Origin: Enterobacteriaceae bacterium LSJC7
GTDB lineage: Bacteria > Pseudomonadota > Gammaproteobacteria > Enterobacterales > Enterobacteriaceae
NCBI GenBank assembly: GCA_000302695.1
Contig: AMFN01000004.1
Span: 310,001-374,000, forward strand
Direction: 5' to 3'
Length of the DNA stretch: 64,000 nt
Made by a program: the position numbers and the translations under genes. Within the stretch, counting starts at the first letter, position 1. Every line of letters starts with the position of its first letter. The notes beneath the pieces were generated by a model. It was given only the letters and a program-made list of their open reading frames with translations, had not been told where the DNA came from and did no database searches. Positions 46,001-54,594 of the stretch are shown here, one piece after another.

Positions 46001-46025
46001 GAAGGAGGAACTTTAGTACGTCCAT
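40053..46025 (-). CDS. Large bacterial alpha-2-macroglobulin
   Basis: A 1990-aa protease-trapping protein of the bacterial alpha-2-macroglobulin family, longer than E. coli YfhM (about 1650). The N-terminus is hydrophobic (1-30) with a clear membrane segment at about 69-88 and no lipobox Cys, so it is anchored rather than lipidated. The thioester motif CSEQ begins at about Cys1509 within YPYYCSEQIAS; its neighbours form the TED domain. An acidic insertion (SDYDDDESDD) lies near residue 590. It probably guards the periplasm while PbpC repairs peptidoglycan. GGGGTG precedes the start by about 8 bases. Confidence 0.93.
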   Translation of the reverse strand: MDVLKFLLRLPFLLINSIFRLLAFIFSLLARVLSPVFGELRWQAPRWWASVAGGFMRLENGVQHHAKGVLASILVLLCALAGAVYGWQWWQNRPQPIEPAPLVIQETRVQVSSPEPVDYAAARITPQPITLTFQHSAAPITLVGKTPEKGVTLSPAVEGEWRWDSDTSLAFTPKKPLPMGEKYQITLDPDSLLAPQVKLSETRYEVTTPAFGYETGKAEYYRDPQDNQKRSAIFNIKFNAPVDVASFEKQLSLGLSEGKSKTERPLKYSLVYDEKKLNAWVHSEPLLALDNGGTVHLTVGRGVKASVPSNATRDAKSSRVSVPNLFSLRVEDTSAQVVDNASLQSQRVLVVTFSDAVKDKDTARAVKAWLLPQRHPDEPREVEDTSYFYPWSSVNSVDNTVLAQSSVLDLALNDSEEEYQQQFSFRFDAPAHRFVLLEISPRMTSSGGYKMPEKVWRIVKVPDYPKTLRFTSEGSLLSVSGDKKISVAARNVPGLRMDIKRVIPSQLQHIVSFKSDTFSSASFDRLNDEYFTEHFQFQTAVNNTKPGEVSYQGIDLSQYLSTNPASHRGIFLLTLSEWDPQAKPQAQDANSDYDDDESDDRAVNASDSRFVVVTDLGIIAKRAQNKTRDVFVQSIHSGEPVSNAQVSVIARNGTRLLSQNTDMSGHVRFPPLDVYTHERTPVMFLVEKEGDVSFLPTGRYNDRGLDFSRFDTGGDETPTDPRALSSYLFSDRGVYRPGDTFNIGLLTRAADWGVALAGVPVSAEIHDPRDRLMSTVPLTLDASGFNELSYTTQENSPTGEWTVYLYLPGKNKENSTLLGYTTVNVKEFEPDQLKVKLALTPERTQGWVKPSELRASIDVQNLFGTPAQQRRVASKLTLRPTWPSFPQFQDYAFYEARPNNDGFENTLEDSTTDEKGEAQIALNLKDWGDATYQLQLISEAFVAGSGRSVAATARALVSPYDYLIGAKADGNLSYVKLNAARNLHLVAIDPSLKQIALSSLKLVLSEQKYISVLTKQDSGVYKYESKLKEIPLSEEPLNLPEQGVNLPLATDKPGDYVLIVQNAQGKTLNRIAYSVAGDANVARSLDRNAELKLRLDKQSYLPGEEIEVSISAPYTGSGLITIEKDNVYAWQWFHTDTTSSVQRIRVPAAMEGNGYINVQFVRDINSDEIFMSPLSYGVMPFKIDPVAHRNALSISVPEVIKPGQNLTMTVNTDGPQKVALFAVDEGILQVARYRLKDPLDWFFRKRELAVESAQILDLILPEFSKLMALSAAPGGDGGEGLDLHLNPFKRKRDKPVAYWSGITEVNGEHVFTYPVPDYFNGKIRVMAVSATPDKIGKAQTATTVRDNFIMTPEVPAMVAPGDEFDVSVGVSNNLEDLNGKTADISLTVTPPPQLEVVGDAARSLQLAAKREGVVTFRLRAKTLPGDAPLVFDARYADKSSRRTLSTSVRPASPYRTQSVMGRMSGSSQSIDGLRNMFDDFAQRKAALSHSPLVLSDGLAQYLTNYPYYCSEQIASRTVPMLLQSRYPELRSNINPAQANQQLQSLLGVLRSRQNDDGAFGMWRSTPQAEPFITPWVVQLLLEAKEAGFTLPAGMLEDANGALRELAATPYDDMYRLRLSSWAIYLLTRQGEITTGALATTQSRLQNLSAQDWQTDLSALYLASSYRLLKMDKEAKALMEPSWKQLGQAWSKAWWTQNYYDPLVQDATRLYLITRHFPEKTPDIPPQVLENMTIALKDQRNTTFSSAMSILALESYSSQVTNAQGEGDTLSILQNSKRSNIEPTLISTMQGMFAQGAFSADAQTLRFENHGNAPAWYVVTQAGYDVAAPGKALSRGLEITRDYTDEQGKPLTQVAIGQKVNVHLKIRANSKEGLNNLAIVDLLPGGFEVVQQSAPEPESEEDEADAQESNGGWLSPLAASGSTWSPDYSDIREDRVIIYGSATSEVQTFVYQIKATNTGSFTIPPAYGEAMYDREVQALSVSQGKLTVVER

Positions 46026-46857
46026 GGTTGCAGCACCCCAAATCCTTTTAATACGCGAAGAAGTTTATTCATATGTCGGTTGCTCATCCCGAACGGCATG
46101 ATGTTGATGACAATGACGTACACTGTTTGAGCTTAACGTATCTTACCCGGCGTATGACAGAAAGTAAGCGCTATAACCAAACTTTGCGAGATGTGTTCCA
46201 GTGAAATGAAATCTTTCTGGTGGCATTGGCACGCTGACAGGCACTTTAGTGCCAGTGAGTTCCGGGTCACAGCGGTGGTCTGAGGGGCGTGGCGGGAAGC
46301 GCTCAGGTCTTTATCTGACCGGTTACCCACGCAGTCGCGTGTATTGATCGCTCATCTGTGGATTTTCTTATATTTCCCCATTGCCTGGTATGGGTGTTCT
46401 TTATTTAAGAAGCCGGGCTTATCGCACGTAATAAATGGTTTTATTGTGAGGGGATGTGGCGTAAGTATTTTTAAGTGTTCACGTAAGATTGTGTCTGAAT
46501 AAAGTGGGTGAAAATTTCTGATTATTGTAAAATAATTTTGCAATATGGCTTTTTTATACTGGGTGCTTTTACTCTTTTCGTTAAATACAGGCTTTGGTAA
46601 CGATTTTTGGTTATATTCCTATCTGTTTTTCCTGGTGATTAATGGTTGCTATTTTTAAAGAAAGATAGCAATAATGTGTTTCCGGTGAATATCATTTAAT
46701 CTTCCTGGATTGTTCATAAAAATATCCATAGGCTTGTTAGCTGTTATATTTAAGCGATCGTTTTACCGGTCGCTTTTTTTTTACGCTTTTTCGGATTGGC
46801 TAAACGCTGAATTTTCTGTATACATATACCTTACGGTAAATAAGGATAAAATATTAT
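46026..46857. other. 832-bp intergenic region, AT-rich
   Basis: No protein gene is supported. It contains long T- and A-runs, and an unassigned + strand terminator at 46753-46782. The promoter of the macroglobulin-pbpC unit should lie near 46,030-46,150 on the - strand. Confidence 0.45.
46753..46782 (+). terminator. Orphan Rho-independent terminator
   Basis: AGCGATC (46753-46759) pairs with GGTCGCT (46768-46774, one G-U pair) around an 8-base loop, followed by a run of nine T. No coding gene ends upstream on this strand, so it may close a small RNA or an untranslated transcript starting around 46,550-46,650. Confidence 0.6.
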
Positions 46858-47013
46858 ATGGTTAATAATCAATGGGTTGATATGTTGAGGCGCATTGCCT
46901 CTCCTGAAGCGTTGGAAAAAATGGTCGACAGAAAAGCCAGAGAGCTCCAGGGTACTGACCTGCACGACTTTATGAAGGCGGCAGAATATCGTCACGCTGA
47001 AATGATGCAGTAA
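46858..47013 (+). CDS. Small protein of 51 residues, unknown
   Basis: A 51-aa reading frame beginning MVNNQWVDMLRRIASPEALE and ending RHAEMMQ. It is charged, helical and without a signal or membrane segment. AAGGA lies about 11 bases upstream, slightly far. The balanced amino-acid content and lack of rare residues look like a real protein despite the short length. I cannot place it in a named family. It lies between the orphan terminator and the CodA-like gene with its own promoter space. Confidence 0.55.
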   Translation: MVNNQWVDMLRRIASPEALEKMVDRKARELQGTDLHDFMKAAEYRHAEMMQ

Positions 47014-47259
47014 TTTCTCTTCCTTTGTGAGTGTTGGCTGCTGGCTTTTTCGGTCGGCAGTTGTCACTTTTTTGTAGGCCAGTTATCCCCTCATTTCACC
47101 CGTATTATTCCTGAATCTGATTATCTGTTCCTCCTGTTTCAGGTAGTTTGCGTAGCGCCTCGCATTGTGTGATAAGCCCGCTAATTAGCGCTGTTGCTGG
47201 TGCGAAATTATGTGCACTATGCGAAGAAGGTTGCCACTGAATGTCTGTAAGGAGTCAAC

Positions 47260-48498
47260 ATGAAGGTTGTTAACGCGCGTTTACGCCACAGGGCGGGGTT
47301 ATACACTATTACTTTGCAGGATGAACGTATCCAGAGCATTACTGCGCAGTCGCAGCCCTCTCTGGCTCAGGAAGATAACCTGGATGCCGCTGGTGGGCTG
47401 GTTATTGCGCCGCTGGTGGAACCGCATATTCATCTTGATGCTGTGCTAACGGCAGGCGAGCCTGCGTGGAATATGAGCGGCACACTGTTTGAAGGTATTG
47501 AGCGTTGGGGGCAGCGTAAGGCGACCATCACCCATGAAGATACAAAGCGCCGGGCGCTAACCGCCATCGGCTGGCTGCGCGACCACGGTATTCAGTATGT
47601 GCGTACCCACGTTGATGTTACTGACCCCAGTCTTGCCGCGCTCCAGGCCATGCTGGAGGTGAGAGAAGAAACCCGCAGCCTGATTGATTTGCAGATTGTG
47701 GCTTTTCCACAGGAAGGGATTGAGTCCTACCCCGATGGACGAGCGCTCATGGCGCGTGCGGTAGAAATGGGAGCCGACGTGGTCGGTGGTATTCCACATT
47801 TTGAGAACACCCGCGAGCAGGGCGTTAGTTCGATAAAGTTTCTGATGGCGCTGGCAGAACGCAGCGGCTGTCTGGTGGACGTACACTGCGATGAAACCGA
47901 CGACCCCCAGTCACGTTTTCTTGAAGTGCTGGCAGAGGAGGCGCGAGTGCGCGACATGGGCGCACGGGTGACGGCCAGCCACACCGTCGCGATGGGCTCT
48001 TATGACAATGCCTACTGCTCAAAGCTGTTTCGCCTGCTTAAGCGCTCTGGCATCAACTTTGTTTCTTGCCCAACAGAGAGCATTCACTTGCAGGGGCGCT
48101 TTGATACCTGGCCTAAGCGACGTGGTGTGACACGCGTAGCAGAACTCGATCGCGCCGGAATGAACGTTTGCTTTGGACAGGACTCCATTAAAGACCCCTG
48201 GTATCCGCTTGGTAACGGCAATATTTTGCGCGTGCTGGAGGCTGGGCTGCATATCTGCCACATGATGGGCTATGAAGATTTACAGCGTAGCCTGGACTTT
48301 GTGACCGACAACAGCGCCAGGGCGCTGAGCCTGGGCGACAAATACGGCATTGAACCAGGGCGTCCGGCAAACCTGGTGATTCTGGATGCCGAAGACGATT
48401 ACGAGGTGGTGCGCCGCCAGGCCAAAGCGCGCGCGTCTGTGCGCCTTGGCCGGGTTATCATGCAGCGCCACCCAGAGCGGCTTGAATACCCACAGTAG
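47260..48498 (+). CDS. CodA-type cytosine/5-methylcytosine deaminase
   Basis: A 412-aa amidohydrolase with the fold and metal ligands of E. coli cytosine deaminase: HIH (56-58), DVHCDE, ASHT and Asp308 in NVCFGQDS. Shared blocks include GTLFEGIERW, VRTHVDVTDPS and HLQGRFDT. At the position of E. coli Asp314, which contacts the pyrimidine, it has Ser309; FGHDD of CodA is FGQDS here. Homologues lacking that Asp, including one from Klebsiella, have been reported to deaminate 5-methylcytosine to thymine, so this activity is likely but unproven. AAGGAG lies upstream of the ATG. There is no codB permease; mdtM follows convergently. Confidence 0.85.
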   Translation: MKVVNARLRHRAGLYTITLQDERIQSITAQSQPSLAQEDNLDAAGGLVIAPLVEPHIHLDAVLTAGEPAWNMSGTLFEGIERWGQRKATITHEDTKRRALTAIGWLRDHGIQYVRTHVDVTDPSLAALQAMLEVREETRSLIDLQIVAFPQEGIESYPDGRALMARAVEMGADVVGGIPHFENTREQGVSSIKFLMALAERSGCLVDVHCDETDDPQSRFLEVLAEEARVRDMGARVTASHTVAMGSYDNAYCSKLFRLLKRSGINFVSCPTESIHLQGRFDTWPKRRGVTRVAELDRAGMNVCFGQDSIKDPWYPLGNGNILRVLEAGLHICHMMGYEDLQRSLDFVTDNSARALSLGDKYGIEPGRPANLVILDAEDDYEVVRRQAKARASVRLGRVIMQRHPERLEYPQ

Positions 48499-48527
48499 CG
48501 GCTGTGGGCGGCGCACAAGCGCAAGTG

Positions 48528-49787
48528 CTACGAAGAGTGCTCTGACTCCTGCACAGCGCCAGCGGTGCCGCGATGGGCTTTTACGCGCGGTAGCAGCGCC
48601 CACAAGCACAAGAGAGCGAGGCTGCCGGCTGCCAGCCCCAACAGGTGAAAGGCCAGTTGCCCGCCCAGGTTGCTGTACACCCAGCGCGCCAGCTCCACCG
48701 AGGCGGCTGAGATGCTGAGTATCAGAATATTGAGCGAGGCAGAGACTGTGCCTTTGGGCAGGTTGTTAGAAAACAGCGTAAAGCGAAACAGCGTCGGGAA
48801 TATCAGACCAATACCGAAGGCAAAAAGCGTCATGCCGACTATTGACCAGATCCAGGCGTGCGCGCCCGCGAGCTGGCCCGCCGCTGCGATAGCCAATCCC
48901 AGCAACAGGGCGGGGGCGCAGGCCGCGATAAAGCGCGGTGAGGTGGGATCGCTGATAAAACGCGCGACCGTCATATTTGCAACGATGACAGCACCAAATA
49001 CCGGCACCTGTGTCCAGGCGAACGCAGATGCGCTAAGCCTGGCATCTTCCATCAGAATTAATGGCGACAGCGCTACCCATGTCATGAGTGGGATGTAGCA
49101 ACACGCCAGCGTCAGCGCGCCAATAAGGAAAATACGGTTGCGAAAAACGTGCTTAAAATCCTGCGCCACGCCGCGGGCGGTAAATGGGGCATCGCGCCTG
49201 GCAATGGTTTCTGGCATGTTCAGCAGTAGCCCGAACCAGGCAATAAACCCCATAATGCCAATGAGCCCAAACAGCGCTTTCCAGTGAAAGAAATGCATCA
49301 ACACAGCGCCGAGTAGCGGGCCAATGATGGGCGCAATTAATACCACGGAGGTCACTATCGCCATCAGGCGAATCGATTTCTTTTCCTCAAAGGCTTCCTG
49401 CACGCTTACGTAGCCGACGGTGGCGATAAAACAGACGCTGGTGCCCTGTACAAAGCGTGCAGCGAGAAATTGTTCCATTGATGTGGTGAACAGCGTGGCA
49501 AGGCAGGCGAGGGTAAAAATCAGCGCGCCGGTCAGTAGCACCGGGCGGCGGCCAATGCGGTCAGAGAGCGGACCGAGCAGCCACTGTAGCGCCATACCGC
49601 CCGCCATAAACAGGCTCACTGAGGCAGGTGCCAGGCTTACGTCAGCGTTAAATTCGCGCACCACGTTCAGAATGCCCGGTTGAATCATATCGGTCGTGAG
49701 ATAGGCCGAGAAATCGAACAGAATCAGCGCCATCGGGAAGAACAGGGCAGCGGCACGGCCTGCAAGCGCATCAGATGTCCGTTGCAT
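48528..49787 (-). CDS. mdtM: MdtM, multidrug MFS transporter
   Basis: A 419-aa twelve-helix drug:proton antiporter of the DHA1 family, very close to E. coli MdtM. Helix 1 contains the acidic [10 protein letters not shown], motif A is [14 protein letters not shown], and motif C-like GPLLGAVLM follows helix 5. It exports lipophilic cations and, in E. coli, helps alkaline pH tolerance and bile-salt resistance. AGGAGA precedes the ATG. It is convergent with the CodA-type gene (30 bases apart) and codirectional with dsdA. Confidence 0.92.
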   Translation of the reverse strand: MQRTSDALAGRAAALFFPMALILFDFSAYLTTDMIQPGILNVVREFNADVSLAPASVSLFMAGGMALQWLLGPLSDRIGRRPVLLTGALIFTLACLATLFTTSMEQFLAARFVQGTSVCFIATVGYVSVQEAFEEKKSIRLMAIVTSVVLIAPIIGPLLGAVLMHFFHWKALFGLIGIMGFIAWFGLLLNMPETIARRDAPFTARGVAQDFKHVFRNRIFLIGALTLACCYIPLMTWVALSPLILMEDARLSASAFAWTQVPVFGAVIVANMTVARFISDPTSPRFIAACAPALLLGLAIAAAGQLAGAHAWIWSIVGMTLFAFGIGLIFPTLFRFTLFSNNLPKGTVSASLNILILSISAASVELARWVYSNLGGQLAFHLLGLAAGSLALLCLWALLPRVKAHRGTAGAVQESEHSS

Positions 49788-49981
49788 TCTTTATTCTCCT
49801 GAAGCCTGGGTCAAACGTTTAGCGCCGACTGGCGCAGCCCGCGAACCTGCTACAAAGTACATCAGCAGAGCATAAAGCGTTTACCGGGCGGCTGCCAGGG
49901 AAGCGGTGCGTTTGGTGACGGTGCGCCTGGTTATGTGCCATTCAGCCTGCACTAAGGAAACGCCGCAGGCCGTCTGTTTGT

Positions 49982-51316
49982 TTACCAGAAGACGCTTGCG
50001 GCCTGCGCTGCACGTGCCAGGTAGTTAGCCATCTCGGCTTCAGGCACCATACCGCCGCCGGTGGCCCACACCAGATGGGTGGCGTTTTGCCACTGGCGTT
50101 GGGTGAAATGTTCCTGCCACTGCGTATTCGCGGTTGTTATCCAGGGGCCAGCCATGCCTGCCAGCGCGGAAGGCTCCAGCGCTATCCCCTCACTGCGATA
50201 AAGCGTATTCAGCAGCGCAAACAGATGCTCGTCGCTGAGCGTGTAATAGCCAGTAATCATGCGCTCCATCGCGCGGCCAACAAAGCCAGAAGGTCTGCCG
50301 ACTGCCAGTCCGTCGGCGGCGGTGCGGTTATCAATGCCAATGTCTTGCACCGCAATGCCATCATGCAGACCGCTGTATACGCCAAGCAACATACAGGGCG
50401 AATGGGTAGGCTCTGCAAAAAAACAGTGCACATGGTCACCAAAGGCAAGTTTAAGGCCGAACGCTACTCCACCGGGGCCGCCGCCGACCCCGCAGGGTAA
50501 ATACACAAACAATGGATGCTGTTCATCAACAGTAATGTTCTGTTCGACGAACTGACGCCGGAGCCGCTGTGCCGCCGTGGCGTAACCCAGAAACAGCGTG
50601 CGCGAGTTTTCGTCATCAATAAAAAAGCAGCGTGGGTCTGCCTGCGCCGCCAGCCGCCCTTGTTCCACTGCCACGCCGTAATCCTGCGCGTATTCCACTA
50701 CCTTTACACCGTGCTCTCGCAGCTTGCGCTTTTTCCATTCGCGGGCATCGGCAGACATGTGCACCGTGACCTCAAAACCAAGTTGCGCACTCATGATGCC
50801 GATAGAAAGCCCAAGGTTGCCGGTGGAGCCAACGGCAATACGGTAACCGGCAAAAAATGCCCGCAGCGCGGGGCTGTCGAGCCGCGTGTAGTCATCGCTT
50901 TCGTTGAGTAGCCCCGCCTCAAGTGCCAGCTTTTCAGCATGCGTCAGGACCTCGTAAATCCCCCCGCGCGCTTTGATGGAGCCGGAGACCGGCAGATGGC
51001 TGTCTTTTTTAAGCCACAGCGTCCCCAAAAGCGACTGGCTGGACAGTCGGTTCATCTCCTTGTGCATGGCGTCAATTGCCACAAGCTCAGACTCAATAAT
51101 GCCGCCAGTGGCGCGCGTTGCGGGGAAAACGCGACTCAGGTAGGGGGCAAAGCGCTGTAGTCGCGCTTCGGCATCGGCAACGTTGTGTTTATCAAGGCCG
51201 ACATGCGGGAGCGCCTGTGCCAGCGAGCCGGCGGCGGGGTTAAACCAGCTTACTTCACGCAAGGCAATCAGGTCCTGAATGAGCGGGCTGTTGAGGTCTG
51301 GCTGAATAGGTTTCAC
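49982..51316 (-). CDS. dsdA: DsdA, D-serine ammonia-lyase
   Basis: A 444-aa PLP enzyme that detoxifies D-serine to pyruvate and ammonia. The PLP lysine is in [14 protein letters not shown]; the phosphate-binding glycine loop is [15 protein letters not shown] and [13 protein letters not shown]-like blocks are intact. Length matches E. coli DsdA (442). It starts at a GTG with AGGAG about 7 bases upstream. The usual neighbours dsdC and dsdX are not beside it, so control by a local regulator is not evident. Confidence 0.95.
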   Translation of the reverse strand: MKPIQPDLNSPLIQDLIALREVSWFNPAAGSLAQALPHVGLDKHNVADAEARLQRFAPYLSRVFPATRATGGIIESELVAIDAMHKEMNRLSSQSLLGTLWLKKDSHLPVSGSIKARGGIYEVLTHAEKLALEAGLLNESDDYTRLDSPALRAFFAGYRIAVGSTGNLGLSIGIMSAQLGFEVTVHMSADAREWKKRKLREHGVKVVEYAQDYGVAVEQGRLAAQADPRCFFIDDENSRTLFLGYATAAQRLRRQFVEQNITVDEQHPLFVYLPCGVGGGPGGVAFGLKLAFGDHVHCFFAEPTHSPCMLLGVYSGLHDGIAVQDIGIDNRTAADGLAVGRPSGFVGRAMERMITGYYTLSDEHLFALLNTLYRSEGIALEPSALAGMAGPWITTANTQWQEHFTQRQWQNATHLVWATGGGMVPEAEMANYLARAAQAASVFW

Positions 51317-51680
51317 CGGCGGCTCCTGAAGGTGATATCTGGCGATAACACCATGTTAACCAAAGCTTGACCAGCGGGACAGGGCTGTTTGTTAGCAGGC
51401 TTGAGAGTCGCGGCGAACTGTGCGACAGGGCGTGTTGTTGGTGAGTGGCCTGGGCGGGCTGGTTTGATGAGACTGAGTATGTTGGCGATATTCTGCGCCT
51501 GTGTGGTCGTGAACCGTCTCCCGGTCATCTGCGCGCTGGTTGAGCCAGGGCTTCTAAGCAGCCTGTACAGCGGTGAGCGCTGGCGCACTGCGCAACATCG
51601 TGCTGGTTCTGCTTAACCACCGGCATGACAGCATTCACCTCATTGCCTACCCGTAAATCGGCACGCTGCCAGCGTCAAAG
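51317..51680. other. Intergenic, dsdA upstream region
   Basis: About 360 bases between the dsdA start and the opgB terminator. Short frames on both strands show no family resemblance. The dsdA promoter should lie here on the - strand. Confidence 0.4.
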
Positions 51681-51706
51681 AAAAAAGCGGCTCCCAGGGG
51701 AGCCGC
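51681..51706 (-). terminator. Terminator after opgB
   Basis: GCGGCTCC (51687-51694) pairs with GGAGCCGC (51699-51706) around a 4-base loop. On the - strand it is followed by six T (AAAAAA at 51681-51686 on +), directly after the opgB stop. Confidence 0.8.
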
Positions 51707-51714
51707 GCAGGAGG

Positions 51715-54006
51715 TTAACCCTCTGTTTTCACAATTTTGATATCGACCATACCAATGCCGAGCTTACGCGGTGCATGACCGAGAATGTTGCCCTCATTAG
51801 AAAGCTGCGGCTCTGGCGGTGCAATAGTCAGGAGCTTGCTGTGAGACGGATTATCAAAGTGCAGCGTTGTGGTCGTCACGTCCTTGCCAAGCGTCAGCGT
51901 TTGTTCGCTGCTGCCAATGCGCACTTTCACCGGCTTATCAACGTTCGGCCCAAAGGCTTTTGCCGTGATAACCACGTCAAGTTTAGCTGGCAGCGGGTCG
52001 CGGTATTCGATCTTCACTTCTGGCGCCAGGTTGGCATTAGACCAGCGGCCCCAGCTTTCCGGGCGCGAGATGCCGCTGAACTGGCGGACTTCTTCTGGCG
52101 CGCCAGCCACATTAAAGACAAAGCTGTCTGCTTTGTAGCGAATGTCATTATCTACCGTTTTCAGCAGGGCGACGTTGCGCTTATAGCGCTCGGTATCAAT
52201 CACGCTGCTTTTTATCGCTACTTTGCCCTGCCACTGCGGGCGGTCTACGCGCACTATCTTCTGCTCGCCGCCCGTCTGGCCCTGGGCGACGCACAGGTCG
52301 GTAGACAGTGCCAACTCTGGCTGCCACAGGCGCGCCATTTTGTAGCAACTGTCAATCCACACAAAGTTATCGCGCGGGGCAAAATCGGCAAGCTGAAAGC
52401 GCAGTGGTGCCGAGTACTCGCTCTCTGGCAGTGGTTCCACGCGGGTATCTGACACCCTCAGCAACAGCGGCAGGCGGAACTGCGAACCGGAGAAGCTGAT
52501 GGTTTTTTTCTCGCTATCAACGGTGAAATCATCAATGCTCTTCGGGAATTTCCACAGACGGACAATTTCCGGCTTCCAGCCCATGATCTTTTCTTTCAGG
52601 TTCAGGAAGACCTGCGACAGTGATTCGCCGGAAAGCGAGCTGCGCCCAAGGCCAATGTAATTGTCGCCGCCGAGGATATCGAGCACGGTCGCGCCGTTAT
52701 CCATTGAGTTACGCTTCACCGCGACCACTTTTTGCTCCGGCTTATCGCCGCGCAGTACAAAGAACAGATTGCTGCGGTCCTGTTCGTTGAGGTATTTCCA
52801 GGCGGTATTGTTCATCGCCAGATGGTCTGACGAAACCACAATGACCGTGTTTTTAAACCACGGTGAGGCTTTGATTTTTTCAATCAGCGCGGCGATGTGC
52901 TGCTGGCTACAGGTTACAGCGCTAAAGGACTGGTTCACTTTGCCGTCAAACTCATAGCTTTTACGCGCACAGCCGCGAGAGATAAAGCCGTCCGGGTGGT
53001 GAGTGTCGACAGTGAGCGTAAAGAGTGAGAAACGCTGGCCGGATTTCGACAGTTCTTCGTATTTCTGCCAGACCTCATTGAGCACCGTGTCGTCGTAAAA
53101 GCCCCAGTCGTTGCGATACTCCGGGTCATCCACCATGGTTTTTAGCTCCTCGGAGCCGTACAGGTGGTCAAAGCCGTGGGATTTCAGGAACACGTCTTTA
53201 CCGGCAAAGCGCAGGTTGGCACCCTGGATAAAGTAGTTGTCGTAACCGGAGTTTTTCAGGATATCGCCAAGGCAGATATTCTGCGGAAAGAAGCTCGACA
53301 TGGACGAGGCTGAGTTGCCTTCAAACGGCGCAAACAGCGGGATGCCGCACTGCGAGGCAACCATCCCGGCAATAGTGTAGTCGGTGCCGGGTAGCTGTGC
53401 CGTGTGGCTGAAGTCCAGGCTCTGGCTTTTCAGCGCGCCCAGCTCAGGCGTGAGGTTCGGGAAAGCGCTGTCGTTAAAATAGGTGCGCTCAAGGCTTTCG
53501 CCATAAATGTAGACCAGGTTGAGCTTTGGCTTTTTAATCTGTTTGCCCGGTTCTTTGTAATACATGGCAAAGTCCGGGTCGCCATCGCGCGTCTGGGATT
53601 TCACCAGTTCGGTTATCTGGTGAAACGCGGGGCTGGCATCCACCGAGGCCAGCGCCAGCAACAGCGCCAGCAGGCTGTAGCCAAAGTGATGTGGGCGGTG
53701 CCAGCGACGGCGCAGCATCCAGGACAGCAGTGTAAATACTGCCGCCACCCCGGCAATGATACCAATGCCAGGCAGAATATATTTGCTTACGCCAGCACCG
53801 GTCAGGCTGTTGGTCAGCGTGTAGAGCACCGCATCATTAATCCCATCGCCAGTGAAATAGTTGCTGGCATATTGGGTGATATTAATGACAACAAACAGCC
53901 CCAGCACCAGCAGGATGGCGGAGAACCACCACCGGTTACGGCCGGCCTTAAAGGTATATATCGCCACTGAGGCGATAAACAGGGCGATGGAAAGTAGCTC
54001 TGGCAA
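51715..54006 (-). CDS. opgB: OpgB, phosphoglycerol transferase I
   Basis: A 763-aa inner-membrane enzyme transferring phosphoglycerol from phosphatidylglycerol to osmoregulated periplasmic glucans. Four hydrophobic helices (about 1-30, 30-50, 75-95, 108-125) precede a periplasmic alkaline-phosphatase-superfamily domain with the catalytic-region [15 protein letters not shown] and metal ligands in [14 protein letters not shown] and [10 protein letters not shown]. Length equals E. coli OpgB (763). The start is TTG, as [14 protein letters not shown] aligns with the family. Upstream of yjjA in the same orientation. Confidence 0.95.
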   Translation of the reverse strand: MPELLSIALFIASVAIYTFKAGRNRWWFSAILLVLGLFVVINITQYASNYFTGDGINDAVLYTLTNSLTGAGVSKYILPGIGIIAGVAAVFTLLSWMLRRRWHRPHHFGYSLLALLLALASVDASPAFHQITELVKSQTRDGDPDFAMYYKEPGKQIKKPKLNLVYIYGESLERTYFNDSAFPNLTPELGALKSQSLDFSHTAQLPGTDYTIAGMVASQCGIPLFAPFEGNSASSMSSFFPQNICLGDILKNSGYDNYFIQGANLRFAGKDVFLKSHGFDHLYGSEELKTMVDDPEYRNDWGFYDDTVLNEVWQKYEELSKSGQRFSLFTLTVDTHHPDGFISRGCARKSYEFDGKVNQSFSAVTCSQQHIAALIEKIKASPWFKNTVIVVSSDHLAMNNTAWKYLNEQDRSNLFFVLRGDKPEQKVVAVKRNSMDNGATVLDILGGDNYIGLGRSSLSGESLSQVFLNLKEKIMGWKPEIVRLWKFPKSIDDFTVDSEKKTISFSGSQFRLPLLLRVSDTRVEPLPESEYSAPLRFQLADFAPRDNFVWIDSCYKMARLWQPELALSTDLCVAQGQTGGEQKIVRVDRPQWQGKVAIKSSVIDTERYKRNVALLKTVDNDIRYKADSFVFNVAGAPEEVRQFSGISRPESWGRWSNANLAPEVKIEYRDPLPAKLDVVITAKAFGPNVDKPVKVRIGSSEQTLTLGKDVTTTTLHFDNPSHSKLLTIAPPEPQLSNEGNILGHAPRKLGIGMVDIKIVKTEG

Positions 54007-54119
54007 CAGACGATCCTCTTAAGAGACTTAACCCCAGGTGGGGGCCATTCAGGCGTGCATTAATCTAGCGATGTTGTCACATGGCTGCAATTCTACCGTC
54101 AAAGAAGTGTGCTTGTTAT

Positions 54120-54230
54120 TCAGAATTGGTTTATAAAACGACCATTTTTGCGAGCCGTCATGCCAGTGATAGCGCGCAGCGCAGCCGCTAAAAGCAGAAA
54201 AACAGGAATGTTCGGATAATGATTGTTCAT
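54120..54230 (-). CDS. Possible 36-residue membrane peptide
   Basis: A short frame MNNHYPNIPVFLLLAAALRA with a basic C-terminus ending RFINQF and a hydrophobic centre (residues 8-20). AAGGA lies only about 3 bases before the ATG. No family is recognised, so existence is uncertain. Confidence 0.25.
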   Translation of the reverse strand: MNNHYPNIPVFLLLAAALRAITGMTARKNGRFINQF

Positions 54231-54400
54231 TGTCCTTATTCTTCTGCGTTTTATCTGTGACGCCTCTGTTTTGTTAGGAATATATTTAAGAAAAACCTTA
54301 GGATTGACGGGCGTGAGATACAGGATATATCGTGGTAGTGTCACAGGCGATGGCGTTATTTTTGACTGAATAACGCCCTGCTTTTTGTGGATATAGCGCT

Positions 54401-54529
54401 ATGATTTTCTCTGTAGTCGGTATTTTATTCCTGCTGGTATTCGCATTATTTTGTTTTATAAGGCATAACCGGCAGGTCAGTAAACGCAGCCTCATACTAA
54501 AAAAAGGTGAGCGCCCGCGTAAAAAATAA
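54401..54529 (+). CDS. Possible 42-residue membrane protein
   Basis: A frame of 42 residues with one N-terminal transmembrane helix (MIFSVVGILFLLVFALFCFI) followed by a strongly basic tail (KGERPRKK), the layout of many small enterobacterial inner-membrane proteins. The Shine-Dalgarno is weak (GTGGAT). A strong terminator follows 21 bases later on the same strand, supporting a real transcript. Confidence 0.45.
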   Translation: MIFSVVGILFLLVFALFCFIRHNRQVSKRSLILKKGERPRKK

Positions 54530-54550
54530 GTCAGGTTAAATCAGAAAATA

Positions 54551-54580
54551 AAAACGGCGGTAAGGTTACCGCCGTTTTTT
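54551..54580. terminator. Bidirectional terminator before yjjA end
   Basis: AAAACGGCGGTAA (54551-54563) pairs with TTACCGCCGTTTT (54566-54578), followed by T-run; the A-run on the left serves the - strand. It separates the small + strand gene from the end of yjjA. Confidence 0.8.
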
Positions 54581-54594
54581 ATGGCAGGATGGCA

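Noticed and set aside
51625-52452. 275-codon frame on the + strand
   Set aside because: Mostly antisense to the 3' end of opgB and runs through its terminator; no domain.
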